Of a stretch of DNA of 64,000 bases, positions 1 to 9,513 are shown piece after piece. Position 1 is the first letter of the stretch. Each line of letters opens with the position of its first letter. The stretch spans positions 54,382 through 118,381 of the forward strand of contig JAHHIL010000012.1 in the NCBI GenBank assembly GCA_019358975.1, written 5' to 3'. The translations under genes were made by a program, and so were the position numbers. Source of the stretch: Trichocoleus desertorum ATA4-8-CV12. GTDB taxonomy: Bacteria > Cyanobacteriota > Cyanobacteriia > FACHB-46. The notes below the pieces were generated by a model. It made no database searches. It was not told the origin of the DNA and worked only from the letters and a program-made list of their open reading frames with translations.

Positions 1-2229
1 AGATATGCTCAGCAGCAAGTCCAAGAACTAGAGCGGGCGATCGCGTACTATACCGAGAACCTGCGCGATTGGGATCTGCTGCACACTCAACGGGCTGATT
101 TGCAGCAAGAAGTAACCAAGGATAAGACTGCTTTACAGCAGTTGCAGACCCAACTGGAGCAACTCCAGCACCAAAAAGATCGCCTCACCGCTCAATCACA
201 CCAAATCCAACAACTCGAAGTTCAGTTCTCGACTTTGCAAGCGCAACTGACTGGACAACGCCAAACCAACGTTTTGCTAGAGCAGTCCCTCCAACGGGCG
301 AAGCAAGCAGTAGCCACCTGCGAAGCCAATCGAGCGGGTTATCAAACCTTTGTGCAAGCAGAATCCGCCTTGCAAGCTCTGGATCGCCAAAGCAAACAAC
401 AGCAAGCTCTGCTGAAACAGCGCCAAGGCTATCAAATTACCTGGGAAAACTCGCAAGCCAAGCTGACTAAACTGACTCTGCAACTCGAAAACCTGACCGC
501 AGCCCAGCAAGAAATTGAGCAACTGCAACCCTTAATTCAGCAGCAAACTGAGCTAGAGCAAGCTCAAGAAGCGATCGCCCAACAACTCCAACAATTGTTT
601 AGCGCTGAGTTAGAGCGGCAGAACGTTACCAAGCAATTAGTGAAGTTACAAGGTGAACTGGAACATCTGAGTGCAGAAATTCAGCGGATTCGTAGCTTCG
701 AGACGGTGATGGCACAAATTCCCAGTTGGGAGCAACAACGCGATCGCCTACAAGCGCAACTCAGTCGGATTGCCGCTGCCAAACAGTTTGAAGCTGACCT
801 CAGCCAGATCGTCTCCCACGGCCAAACTCAACGCGATCTCTACTTAACTGATGCCGAAACTGCGATCGCAGGTTTGCAGGAACTTCAGCGATCGGTGCCA
901 TTGCTGGCTGCTTCAGTAGACTCGGCTTTGAACACGCTTCAGGCGGGAGTAGACCTGAACAATGAAATTCTCGAAAACTTGCAGCAAATCCTAGCCGATT
1001 TATCGGAGCAGGTTTCTGCCAGCAAGCTAGAACAACAGCTAGCGGAAGTAAAGCGCCAACTGGAAACAGCCTATCAACAGCGGACTCACTTCGCTGGGCT
1101 AGAATCTTTGCTCAATAAGCAAACTGCCTTGCAACAAGACATAGCCGAACTGCAAGCCAAGCTCCAATACCTCCAAACTCAACTTGCTAGCCAAGGAACG
1201 CTGCAACAACAAAAGACGCAGATTGCCGCTGAGATAGCTGCTCTAGGTAATCCTAAAGGTCGGAGCCAACTGCGCCAGCAGGAGTTACAGCAGCAAGCGC
1301 AATTGCAGATGCAATACAACCAAGCCCAGCAAGCCCAGATGGAAGTTGCTCAAGCAGTGACTCATCTAGAAGCTCAACTGGCAGAATTTGCGGATTTACC
1401 TGACCAGATAGAAGCACAAAAAACTCAGAAAGCAAGGCACCAAACCGCACGGGATCTGTACCTGCAAAACCAAAAAGATGCAGAGCAATTGCCGACTCTA
1501 GAAGCAAATTTCGAGGCCGCGATCGCCCAACTCAGCACCTTAACCACTAACCAAGCAATCGTGCAGGCGCAATTAGCGCAACTGGCAGAAACCTACGACC
1601 CGCGACATCTACAAGAAACTGAAGCCACTTACAACAACCTTCGCAGCCAAAAAGACCAAATTGAGGGTGGTTTGCCCCAAAAGCAGAAATTTCTCTATCA
1701 GATTGAGCATCAATTGGCAGAGCTAAAAGCGATCGCCGATCAACGAACGCAAGCCCAAGTTAACTTGTTAGAACGGCAACGAGTGCAGCAGTTTATCAGC
1801 GATGCCCGCCAAGTCTACAACCAAGCAGGCCCGCGCATTACCAAGTTCTACATTGAGGAGATTTCTCGCGAAGCTGACAAACTCTTCCGCGAACTAATTA
1901 ACCGTCAGAATGTGGCCTTGGAGTGGACAGGTGATTACGAAATCCGCATTCAAGAAGGTGGGTACTGGCGCACGTTCAGGAGCTTGTCAGGGGGAGAGCA
2001 AATGTGCGCAGCCCTGGCGGTGCGTCTCGCCTTACTAAAAGTTTTGGCAGATATTGATGTCGCCTTCTTTGACGAACCCACGACCAATATGGATCGGGCA
2101 CGCCGAGCACAATTAGCCGAGGCGATCGCCAACATCAAATCCTTCCGCCAACTCTTCATCATCAGCCACGACGACACCTTCGAGAACGTCACCGAAAACT
2201 TAATCCGCGTAGAAAGAGAAGTGCTATAA
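1..2229 (+). CDS. sbcC: SbcC-like SMC/Rad50 nuclease subunit (5' end missing)
   Basis: The frame is open from base 1, so this is the C-terminal ~742 residues of a protein whose start lies outside the window. Most of it is Gln/Glu/Leu-rich heptad coiled coil. The last ~150 residues hold the ABC C-lobe: signature LSGGEQ, Walker B with FFDEPT, D-loop NMD and H-loop IISHD. In this family SbcC pairs with the SbcD nuclease to process DNA ends and hairpins in the cytoplasm. Only two cysteines are visible (in ATCEAN and in EQMCAAL) and there is no CXXC zinc hook. Instead the mid-coil has a non-heptad stretch around SVPLLAASVDSAL. It converges on sbcD, with a CHAT gene between them. The family call is firm; the exact SbcC orthology is likely. 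Confidence 0.88.
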   Translation, partial: RYAQQQVQELERAIAYYTENLRDWDLLHTQRADLQQEVTKDKTALQQLQTQLEQLQHQKDRLTAQSHQIQQLEVQFSTLQAQLTGQRQTNVLLEQSLQRAKQAVATCEANRAGYQTFVQAESALQALDRQSKQQQALLKQRQGYQITWENSQAKLTKLTLQLENLTAAQQEIEQLQPLIQQQTELEQAQEAIAQQLQQLFSAELERQNVTKQLVKLQGELEHLSAEIQRIRSFETVMAQIPSWEQQRDRLQAQLSRIAAAKQFEADLSQIVSHGQTQRDLYLTDAETAIAGLQELQRSVPLLAASVDSALNTLQAGVDLNNEILENLQQILADLSEQVSASKLEQQLAEVKRQLETAYQQRTHFAGLESLLNKQTALQQDIAELQAKLQYLQTQLASQGTLQQQKTQIAAEIAALGNPKGRSQLRQQELQQQAQLQMQYNQAQQAQMEVAQAVTHLEAQLAEFADLPDQIEAQKTQKARHQTARDLYLQNQKDAEQLPTLEANFEAAIAQLSTLTTNQAIVQAQLAQLAETYDPRHLQETEATYNNLRSQKDQIEGGLPQKQKFLYQIEHQLAELKAIADQRTQAQVNLLERQRVQQFISDARQVYNQAGPRITKFYIEEISREADKLFRELINRQNVALEWTGDYEIRIQEGGYWRTFRSLSGGEQMCAALAVRLALLKVLADIDVAFFDEPTTNMDRARRAQLAEAIANIKSFRQLFIISHDDTFENVTENLIRVEREVL

Positions 2230-2500
2230 ATCAGCTTTTCAGATACTTATTCCTAGTAGCCTGCCGAGAATTTCTATTGCTATTAAAATTGGAAACAACT
2301 TAGCTAATGCCCCTTCAGGTAGCCACCTCTAGCTAGTTCAGTGCAATCGATAATTGAGATGTTTAAGGTCTTGCTGAGAGTATAGGGCAGCAAGTTATCT
2401 ATTGCTATTCAGCGTCATGATAAATAAAAATTCTATCCTAGACAAAAACTGTGGCATGAGCTAGAACATAAATACTAATCAAGCCTTTTCTGGTTAATTT

Positions 2501-3574
2501 ATGTCTCTAGATCTGTACCGTTCAAGAATCTCTCAGCTAATGAAGGAGAAAGCCAAGCTAGAAAAAGACCTTGCAGACGAGCGAAAGAAAACTTCGCACA
2601 TTCAAACTGAGATTACTTCAATTAGGGGAAGTATTACAAGAAATACTAGCTCTACTCTGCAACAATCCAAACAGCGACAAATTGATTCTAAGTTAAAAGA
2701 TTTGGCTCACTGTCAAAAGAAATTGGCAGATTTAGAGGCTAAAATTTCCGAAAAGCTATCTGCTTTAACTCAGAACCTGCGAATTCTAGAGCAAGCTGAG
2801 AAGCAGGAACAGAAAAAGCAAGATGCTGATGATAAACGTCGTCGAGCGGAGGAACTGCGTCATGCACAATCAGTAACATATGAAGCACGAAAACAAGTAC
2901 AACTTCAAAAGGAGCTTAGAGATAGCCGCTTAGTAATTGATTTAGCTCGCTTACCTGAAACAATTAAAGTTTTCTTCGTAGCATCAAATCCTCTTGATCA
3001 AAGCCAGCTACGACTAGATGAGGAAATACGTGAAATTGCAGAACAGATTCGAGCATCGGAGTATAGAGACTCAGTTCAGCTCATATCCAGATGGGCAGCA
3101 CGACCCCGTGACCTACTCCAAGCGTTAAACGAACTTAAGCCTCATATCGTGCATTTTAGTGGGCATGGTTCAAGTAGCAACGATCTTGTTTTTCAATCTG
3201 ACGATGGCAGTACAAAATTAGTTAGTAAGGAAGCTATAGTAACGACGATGAGCACCGTTACTGATAACATTCGTCTGGTGGTGTTCAATGCTTGTTTCTC
3301 CTGCGATCAGGCAGAGGCAGTTACACAACACGTTGAGGCAGCTATCGGTATGAACGATGCTATTGGGGATGATGCTGCTAGAGTATTTGCAGCTCAGCTC
3401 TATAGTGCAATTGGCTTCGGACGCTCTCTTGAACAAGCTTTCGGCCAAGGGATAGCTGCTTTGCTTTTGGACGGAATTCCGGAGGAGAAAACGCCAGCAC
3501 TCTTTACCCAAGTCGGTGTTGATGCAACAAATATTGTTTTAGTTTGTCCGCCCAGTCTGGTTACTGGCGATTAG
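2501..3574 (+). CDS. Coiled-coil + CHAT-domain (caspase-like) protein
   Basis: 357 residues. Residues 1-140 are a charged Lys/Glu/Gln coiled coil. Residues ~155-350 form a compact CHAT domain of the clostripain/caspase fold, with His222 in HFSGHG and Cys265 in FNACFS in the positions of a catalytic dyad. There is no signal peptide, so it is probably cytoplasmic. CHAT domains are cysteine proteases that often act as effectors in bacterial conflict and death pathways; the target here is unknown. The stop codon overlaps the sbcD stop by 4 bp, tail to tail. From 2230 to 3574 there is no GCGATCGC, unlike the flanks, and the base composition is AT-richer, which suggests later acquisition. A defence role is inferred from position and fold only. 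Confidence 0.8.
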   Translation: MSLDLYRSRISQLMKEKAKLEKDLADERKKTSHIQTEITSIRGSITRNTSSTLQQSKQRQIDSKLKDLAHCQKKLADLEAKISEKLSALTQNLRILEQAEKQEQKKQDADDKRRRAEELRHAQSVTYEARKQVQLQKELRDSRLVIDLARLPETIKVFFVASNPLDQSQLRLDEEIREIAEQIRASEYRDSVQLISRWAARPRDLLQALNELKPHIVHFSGHGSSSNDLVFQSDDGSTKLVSKEAIVTTMSTVTDNIRLVVFNACFSCDQAEAVTQHVEAAIGMNDAIGDDAARVFAAQLYSAIGFGRSLEQAFGQGIAALLLDGIPEEKTPALFTQVGVDATNIVLVCPPSLVTGD

Positions 3575-4845
3575 CTTTCAGAAGTTAGAAGTTGTTGGGC
3601 GAGTTCGTAGAGTTCAGCTTCGGGGCGGCTGTCGAGCACTAAGTCTTTCAGTTCCACTAAACCTTTAGCGATCGCACCTGCCTGATCTTGATAAGCATTA
3701 TTGGCAGCTAATAAATCCGTATAGGCTTGTAGCTCAATCGCGGTGCGGTGGGGTGGTTCCTCGCCGTTGCCAATCATCGGCGTTTCGTATTCAGTACCGA
3801 TCGCGTCGTATTTCAGCAGAAAGATTAATGCTTCGCTGAGTTGATGCAGCTTGTCTCGCAAATCGCGCACATTGACATCCAAGCGGTTGAAGCCGACCTG
3901 CCCGTGAATTCGCAGTTCCACGATCGCTTCTTGGGTTTTGCCAGATTTTGCTGCCGCTTGGATGTAGGCGATCGCTGCTTGCTCTAGTTCAGCTTGCGTT
4001 TGCTGCTTGTTTGCTTCTAAGCTGAGGCGAATCATGCGGCGTTGATAATAATCTTGTTTCAGCTCAGCTCGAATTCCAGTCTCACCGATCTCCACAAGAT
4101 AGACACCACGGGCATTCTGTTGGAGATTCTCAGCAATACTATTAGCCTCAACGGAGCCAGGATTAAAAATCCAGCCTTCTAGCTCATAGTTTTTGTGGAT
4201 GTGCCCTAGAGCTAAATATTCCACCCCTGCTTGCCGCAACGGATTCACGGCCTCTAGCCTTAAGGCCCCTGTGTAACGAGCAATCTGACCATCCATACCA
4301 TGATGAAACATCATGACGGTGTGGAGTGGCCCTGGTGGTAGTTGACGAATGCTATTGGCCAGTTTCTCAATCATTTGGGGAGCTGAGGCACCATACCAAC
4401 GAGAGCCTAATACTCGCACTCCGCAAGGTAAATCGATATAGCCCCCTGCTTTGGCTTCGGGAGTCCAGGGATCAAAGAGGTTCTCGCCATCCTCCGCGTC
4501 CTCCTTGGGTTCTAGCAAAATCACATACTCCCAGTCAGCCATGTAGCGCAGCCAACTGGTTTTGGTGGCGTAGGGTCGGTTGTCGTGGTTGCCCTCGATC
4601 GCCAAGACTGGAATGCCAGCTTCTCGCAACATCTCAAAGCAAATTTGGGCTTGGTTTAGAATTGCAGGCAACACCTGCCGATGCTCAAACAAGTCTCCAG
4701 CAATTAGGACAAAATCAACTTGCTCATCAATGGCGTAACGCTCCAACACATCGCGAAAAGCTAAGAAGAAATCCTTGGTGCGCTGGGGAGTGTCGTAGCG
4801 ATCGAGCCCTAAATGCACATCAGCAACGTGGAGAAAACGGGGCAT
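3571..4845 (-). CDS. sbcD: SbcD-like DNA repair exonuclease (calcineurin-type phosphoesterase)
   Basis: 424 residues. The N-terminus has the metallophosphoesterase series: HVADVHLG (DxH), AGDLFEHR (GDxx), EGNHDNR (GNHD), a MMFHHG histidine and ALGHIHKN (GHxH). All metal-ligand motifs are present, so it should be an active Mn-dependent nuclease. It is the expected partner of the SbcC-like protein at the left edge. In many bacteria the two genes are co-directional neighbours; here they converge with a CHAT gene between them. The stop overlaps the CHAT stop by 4 bp. The C-terminal third is helical and acidic, as in the capping region of the family. Confidence 0.9.
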   Translation of the reverse strand: MPRFLHVADVHLGLDRYDTPQRTKDFFLAFRDVLERYAIDEQVDFVLIAGDLFEHRQVLPAILNQAQICFEMLREAGIPVLAIEGNHDNRPYATKTSWLRYMADWEYVILLEPKEDAEDGENLFDPWTPEAKAGGYIDLPCGVRVLGSRWYGASAPQMIEKLANSIRQLPPGPLHTVMMFHHGMDGQIARYTGALRLEAVNPLRQAGVEYLALGHIHKNYELEGWIFNPGSVEANSIAENLQQNARGVYLVEIGETGIRAELKQDYYQRRMIRLSLEANKQQTQAELEQAAIAYIQAAAKSGKTQEAIVELRIHGQVGFNRLDVNVRDLRDKLHQLSEALIFLLKYDAIGTEYETPMIGNGEEPPHRTAIELQAYTDLLAANNAYQDQAGAIAKGLVELKDLVLDSRPEAELYELAQQLLTSES

Positions 4846-4910
4846 AACCAGATCTATAGCGTGGCTTTCCCCAGTCTACCGAGCCTAGGCTGAGCTAGCG
4901 AGCAAATGTT

Positions 4911-5483
4911 CTATTTAGCTTGATTTTTTTGGAAGTTAGTCTGACACATACTCAAGATGCGCTGGTCATTGGCACTGACCTTTGCTAAGCGCTGGAAGCC
5001 TTGTAAGCCGATCTCGCTTACTGTGGGTTGAGTGCTATTAGACGCTACGGTGCTGTTCTGCTCAAGAGCGATCGCGTAGGGATGCGTAGCTTGCTCATAG
5101 GTATCAATCACGTTCAGGGCTAATTTACCTGGCTCGAATCGGCCAGAGAAACAGTCAAAAGACGAGCGTGGCATGTAAAATGCCCCTACCACATTGCCCT
5201 GAGTGACTTGAAAGACCATGTAAGCGCTGCCAATCTGCTCTGCTTTTGGCGACTCACCATACAGATAGGTACCGTCTGCGAGAGAACTAGTCTTGCTGTC
5301 AACCGAGCTTTTAGCAGGACTTTTGCTAGACGCGACTGGCTGGGCGATCGCAGCTTGCAGCCCTCCAGCAGAGAGGCTCGTTAGTAGCAAAATGCCCAAA
5401 CCTGTCTGGGTCATACGTTGCAGAGTACGCCACGGCGAGAGAGAACGGATGTATGGATTGGTCACCGTAGTTTCCTCCATCAA
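4911..5483 (-). CDS. Exported protein of unknown function
   Basis: 190 residues. After a basic N-terminus there is a hydrophobic segment (LGILLLTSLSAGGLQAAIA) that ends in a good signal-peptidase site before QPVASS. The mature part begins with a Ser/Lys-rich linker and then a compact domain with DGTYLYGE, YMVFQV, GAFYMPRSSFDCFSG and LNVIDTYEQ. It has two cysteines, one in the FDCFSG loop and one near the end (SMCQTN), which could form a disulfide outside the cytoplasm. It resembles conserved cyanobacterial periplasmic hypotheticals. No catalytic motif is recognised. Confidence 0.72.
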   Translation of the reverse strand: MMEETTVTNPYIRSLSPWRTLQRMTQTGLGILLLTSLSAGGLQAAIAQPVASSKSPAKSSVDSKTSSLADGTYLYGESPKAEQIGSAYMVFQVTQGNVVGAFYMPRSSFDCFSGRFEPGKLALNVIDTYEQATHPYAIALEQNSTVASNSTQPTVSEIGLQGFQRLAKVSANDQRILSMCQTNFQKNQAK

Positions 5484-5701
5484 TACTTAACGACAAACCT
5501 CAATATTCACACCGTAACCCAGAATACCTGTGCAACTGTTCAATCAAATGGGAGAACTAATTGCTACCTAGAGGTAGGTATCTGGACGGTATGAGGAAAC
5601 ACTCAAAAGGGTGTTGCTAAAGGTACTGTTCAGTTCTACAAAGGTTTAGTTCCCGATTCCCGATCGCAGAACTAATATCTTCTTGGAAACTTTAAATACA
5701 T

Positions 5702-5730
5702 AAAAAAATAGAGACGCGATCGCTCGCGTC
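5702..5730 (-). terminator. Intrinsic terminator downstream of the sigma factor gene, with HIP1 at its apex
   Basis: Read on the minus strand, a 7-bp perfect stem (GACGCGA paired with TCGCGTC, loop GCGA) is followed by seven T. It lies just after the sigma factor stop at 5745. The GCGATCGC palindrome forms the apical part of the hairpin (5716-5723). Confidence 0.72.
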
Positions 5731-5744
5731 CCTAGGAGTGATGA

Positions 5745-6734
5745 TTAGCTAGCCAAATACTCACGTACGGTCTCCTGACGACGACGCAAGTGATTGAGGG
5801 CTTGGTGCTCTAGTTGGCGGACGCGCTCACGACTAATGTTGAGGCGTTCACCGACTTTGGCGAGAGACAACTCTTTGCCATCATTCAGGCCGAAGCGGAG
5901 GGTTAAGACTTCCCGCTGTTGGGGAGTGAGTTCTGCCAACAAATCATGCAAATCTTGGCGCAGCAATTCCTGAGTCATATTGTGCTCAGGCGAAGGCCCT
6001 TCGTCTTCCAAGAGATCTTGCAGTTCGGTGTCTTGATTGTCACCGACCCGTAGATCTAAAGAAACAGGCTGACGCGCCATTGTCAGGTACTCCCGAATCT
6101 GAGCGGGTTCTAGCTCTAGAGCTTCGCCAATTTCGGCAGGGCTAGCAGCCCGACCTAACTTTTGGGCTAGCTCACGCTGTACCTTCTTGATCTTGTTGAG
6201 CTTCTCGGTGATGTGGATGGGCAGGCGTATAGTCCGAGCTTGCTGAGCGATCGCGCGAGTAATGGCTTGGCGAATCCACCAGTACGCATAGGTTGAGAAC
6301 TTATAACCACGAGTGGGGTCAAACTTCTCTACGCCACGCTCTAGACCTAGGGTGCCTTCTTGGATCAAATCCAGGAACTCCAGGTTACGCTTCTGGTATT
6401 TCTTCGCGATCGCCACGACTAAGCGCAGGTTCGCCTCAATCATCTTTTGCTTAGCTCGTCGGCCCTGAGTCAAGGTTTTGGTCAACTCTTCTTCGCTGAG
6501 CTTCGCTTGGGCTGCCCACTCAGCTTGAGTTGGGTCCTGACGCAACTTCTTCGCCAGCTTTTCCTTGGTTTCTATCAGAGCCATCATTTGCTGGACTTGC
6601 TTCCCAAACACAATTTCTTGCTCGTGGGTTAGCAGGGGCACCCGGCCAATCTCGTGTAGGTAGGTGCGTACCATGTCAACAGTGAACATGGGGCTAGCAG
6701 CTTTTGTTTTTGTTTTAGAATCAGCAGTAGGCAT
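5745..6734 (-). CDS. Group 2 RNA polymerase sigma factor (RpoD/SigA family)
   Basis: 329 residues, the length of the cyanobacterial non-essential group 2 sigmas (SigB/C/D/E type). Region 1.2 is [17 protein letters not shown]. Region 2 holds [23 protein letters not shown] and the -10-reading [13 protein letters not shown]. Region 3 is [12 protein letters not shown]. Region 4 ends in the helix-turn-helix [19 protein letters not shown]. Region 1.1 of a primary sigma is missing, which separates it from SigA. The LLTHEQEI version of region 1.2 suggests a SigB- or SigC-like factor, but the paralogue cannot be fixed by eye. It would redirect core polymerase under stress or changed nutrition. It is a single gene with a strong terminator. 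Confidence 0.92.
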   Translation of the reverse strand: MPTADSKTKTKAASPMFTVDMVRTYLHEIGRVPLLTHEQEIVFGKQVQQMMALIETKEKLAKKLRQDPTQAEWAAQAKLSEEELTKTLTQGRRAKQKMIEANLRLVVAIAKKYQKRNLEFLDLIQEGTLGLERGVEKFDPTRGYKFSTYAYWWIRQAITRAIAQQARTIRLPIHITEKLNKIKKVQRELAQKLGRAASPAEIGEALELEPAQIREYLTMARQPVSLDLRVGDNQDTELQDLLEDEGPSPEHNMTQELLRQDLHDLLAELTPQQREVLTLRFGLNDGKELSLAKVGERLNISRERVRQLEHQALNHLRRRQETVREYLAS

Positions 6735-7198
6735 GGATCTGTGATGAACTCAGTAAAAGTAGAGATTGCAGAATTTTAGAAACAGACTGGGGGCGAAAGA
6801 GAAGGTAAATGAAAGCTTGAAGTAGAAGCGGGCAGCCAACCAGACACAATGACCAAGCTCTTCCCTGACAAAATCCACCTCGTTCAAGTCAGAGAAGTAA
6901 AAATTCAGAGGATGAGGCTAACCTCTGTCTACAGGTGATGAATTAGCTTGAAACTTCGTGCCCGTAACTTTTAGAATGCAGGTGGACCCGATTCCATAAT
7001 ATTTAACCAGTAGTGGCAACAAACTCCTGAAAATTCGTACTCAGTATGAGTTTGCTTTACTCGATTGTGCTATAAGTTTAGACTCCAGAGAAGCAAAAAA
7101 GATTCATCCTAGAGTATGATCCCGTCAGGCAAAATCTGAGAATTTACTGGAAAATTTTCTATTTTAGCTCTAACTTTAGCGAAGTGACATTTCTGGAG
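6735..7198. other. Gene-free stretch upstream of the sigma factor
   Basis: No convincing ORF is seen. The part nearest 6735 should hold the sigma factor promoter, on the minus strand. The rest is AT-rich, contains no HIP1 site, and shows no repeat or clear operator. Confidence 0.5.
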
Positions 7199-7315
7199 AG
7201 GTGCTCTAAGAAGTTCTTCTACTATAATGGCGCAGTTTCCCCTAGCCGGAGAGCACCTTGGTAGGGTGAAAACCGAACTTATACAGAGGCTATGTGTGGA
7301 GAAAGCCTCACTACC
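7199..7315. ncRNA. Candidate structured RNA / 3' UTR element
   Basis: Two adjacent foldable units lie just beyond the 3' end of the HerA-like gene. The first is a perfect 9-bp inverted repeat, AGGTGCTCT (7199-7207) with AGAGCACCT (7250-7258). A TATAAT box (7223-7228, plus strand) sits in its loop, as does a smaller repeat, AGAAG/CTTCT. The second is an outer stem GGTAG(G)GTG (7260-7268) with CACTACC (7309-7315), enclosing GAGGCT (7286-7291) with AGCCTC (7304-7309). The two stems share one base, so they compete at that position. There is no ORF here and neither unit ends in a clear T-tract. It does not match tRNA, SRP, Yfr1 or 6S as far as can be judged by eye. Confidence 0.28.
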
Positions 7316-7322
7316 TACTTCA

Positions 7323-9098
7323 CTAAAATCCTAAGTCTGCTTTAGCTGATTCTGCGGCTTTGAAGACGGCTGCGGTGGGCATTTCTTCCCAAGGTACATC
7401 TCCAATTTCTGCGTAGAAGGTTTCGTCGTAAGGACGAGTCCGAATGACAACAGGCATGGGTACTGCATGCCCCAGGATCAAAGCCTGCTGTTTTGAGTCT
7501 AGCTTAGATAATACCGAACGGAGACTTTGCGCCCCAGAAACTCCGGTGAAGATGGCATCAATATCTTTCTCGTCGTTCAGGAGTGCAGTAATGCGAGTGC
7601 CAATCTGAGACATGACTTCGTTATCAATGCCTGAGGGTCGCTGATCTACTACCAGTAAGGTAACAAAGTACTTCCGCATCTCGCGGGCGATCGTGCCGAA
7701 GATGGTTTGGCTGACAGTACTGGGGTCTAGAAAACGGTGGGCTTCTTCGATCGTGATGACTAGTTGCTGGGGGCGATCGCTAGGATTCTTACTCTGCAAA
7801 AACTTCTCAGCTTTTCGCACATAAGCCGCGTGAATCCGCCGCGCAATCACATTCGTCGCCAACATGTAGGAGAGCATATTCGACTGAGAGCCAAACTCAA
7901 TCACGACATGCTTGCCAGCATCGATCGAGTCGAGAATCTGACTCACATAGTTGTGGGGGCAGGTGTTGCGAATGTATTTCAGTTCTTCTAGACGGTTGAG
8001 TTTGCGCTGTAGAGCCATGATGGAGGACTTACTGCCCATCTTGGTTTCGCAAAACTCCTGAATTTCCATGTTGTTCATGGAGAGCAAGCGCGTGATCCAA
8101 GCTTTACCAAACTCATTTCGGAGAATAATCGCGTTCTCCAAGCTAGCTTCGGAGAGGTTGAGTTCTCCACGTACCAGCATTAAGTCTTCCACATCAATCT
8201 GGTCAAAGCTGATAAACAGATCTTGAGCGTCCCGTACCCCCCGCCGCTTGGTGGATTCGGGATCGAGGCTATAAATCTGCACCTGACCAGGAAATAGTTG
8301 CCGCAGTCCTTTGACTGTACTAAATTGCTTACCTTCCCGAACGGCTTCCCAGCCATACTCCGAGTGCATATCAAAAATCAGGTTAACTCCCGCTTGTTTG
8401 CGGATAATGCCCGACAGCAACAATCGAGTTAGAAAAGATTTTCCGGTTCCCGACTTACCAAAGACACCATTGCTGCGCTCGACAAAGCGATCCAAATCCA
8501 GGCAGATGGGCACATCCATATCAATCGGTTGTCCGATCGCAAAGTTGCGTCGATGGGGGTCATCTTCCCAACCAAATACAGCTCGAAAGTCGCGATCGCT
8601 GGCTTCATGCACTTGGCTGAAGTGGCTCGGAATCGTTTTGACGGGCATGAGTTCGATGTTGCTGCTGCTTTGAGGCGTTAGAGAAGCGAGCAGCGGCAAA
8701 CTGGCGGTGGAGTCGCTTTTGTCCTCAGCGGCACGAGCAGCTTTGCTACCTTTGCTTTTCTTGGACTTGCCATTGGCAGAGTAACTGATGGGTTCTTCTG
8801 GTTCTGGCGTGAACATCAACATCGGGGTTAAGTCGATGGTGCCGAAGGTGCCTGTTCCGGCTAGGACTTCTTGGAGAAAGGTATTGCCTGGGTCAGGCGG
8901 ATTGGCGAAGATGCGGGTACTGGCGGTTCCTAGGGTGACATCAGTCAACATGCAGAAGAACCGCGATCGCGCTCCTTGAACGACCAAAAACTTGCCCACC
9001 CGCATGTCTTCTACAGACACATCTGGATTTAATCGGACTTCGAGCCCTTGGCTAAGGGAGCCTTGAATGACTGTACCTAGGGGTTTATCTAAATCCAT
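7323..9098 (-). CDS. HerA-like P-loop ATPase with HAS-barrel
   Basis: 591 residues. The N-terminal ~130 residues look like the HAS-barrel of HerA (GTVIQGSLSQGLEVRL, VGKFLVVQG). A Ser/Lys-rich linker follows (~residues 133-165). The motor domain has Walker A GKSGTGKS, a DMHSEYG motif, and Walker B plus Glu in VITIEEAHRF. Later it has a VVDQRPSGID sensor and TRITALLN. These are hallmarks of HerA/FtsK-type hexameric translocases that pump DNA, usually with the nuclease NurA. No NurA-like gene is adjacent. It is a single minus-strand gene. The start at 9098 is followed by a typical MDLDKPLG opening. Confidence 0.86.
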   Translation of the reverse strand: MDLDKPLGTVIQGSLSQGLEVRLNPDVSVEDMRVGKFLVVQGARSRFFCMLTDVTLGTASTRIFANPPDPGNTFLQEVLAGTGTFGTIDLTPMLMFTPEPEEPISYSANGKSKKSKGSKAARAAEDKSDSTASLPLLASLTPQSSSNIELMPVKTIPSHFSQVHEASDRDFRAVFGWEDDPHRRNFAIGQPIDMDVPICLDLDRFVERSNGVFGKSGTGKSFLTRLLLSGIIRKQAGVNLIFDMHSEYGWEAVREGKQFSTVKGLRQLFPGQVQIYSLDPESTKRRGVRDAQDLFISFDQIDVEDLMLVRGELNLSEASLENAIILRNEFGKAWITRLLSMNNMEIQEFCETKMGSKSSIMALQRKLNRLEELKYIRNTCPHNYVSQILDSIDAGKHVVIEFGSQSNMLSYMLATNVIARRIHAAYVRKAEKFLQSKNPSDRPQQLVITIEEAHRFLDPSTVSQTIFGTIAREMRKYFVTLLVVDQRPSGIDNEVMSQIGTRITALLNDEKDIDAIFTGVSGAQSLRSVLSKLDSKQQALILGHAVPMPVVIRTRPYDETFYAEIGDVPWEEMPTAAVFKAAESAKADLGF

Positions 9099-9401
9099 CT
9101 ATAAACTCGCTAGTCTCCGCTGCTTACACCTGGATGGGTTGCCTGTATGTGTGGATGAAGGCAAATAATTTTGGACTAATAATTCCTCAACCCTTTGAAC
9201 TATCTTAGGTCTAATTTATTTAAGTACTACTAAATTCTAGTGATTTTAGGGTTTAAAAGTTATGAGGAAGCCATTCGGGTTCTAATCTTCAAGTGTTTGG
9301 TGGCGGAGATTTATTGAGGGTGCGATCGCTACGATTAGTGCCAACCTAATTTTTGGAAATTTCTTTTGAAAAATACTTTAATTTGAAAGAGTTTCATCCA
9401 T

Positions 9402-9437
9402 AAAAAAAGTGAAGAGTCTCCTGTGAGATTCTTCACT
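9402..9437 (-). terminator. Intrinsic terminator of the 9514-9990 gene
   Basis: Read on the minus strand, a 13-bp stem with one wobble pair and the tetraloop ACAG is followed by seven T. Plus-strand arms are 9408-9420 and 9425-9437, with the A-tract at 9402-9408. It lies 77 bases after the upstream stop. Confidence 0.85.
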
Positions 9438-9513
9438 AGTGGTGTTGAGTGATTTTTGATGTGAACGTGTTTACCTGCGATTTACAGGATTTGAGGACTA
9501 GCGACTAGTTCAC

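Noticed and set aside
4326..4847. 173-residue plus-strand ORF
   Set aside because: It is fully inside the sbcD reading frame on the opposite strand, and sbcD has all its metal motifs.
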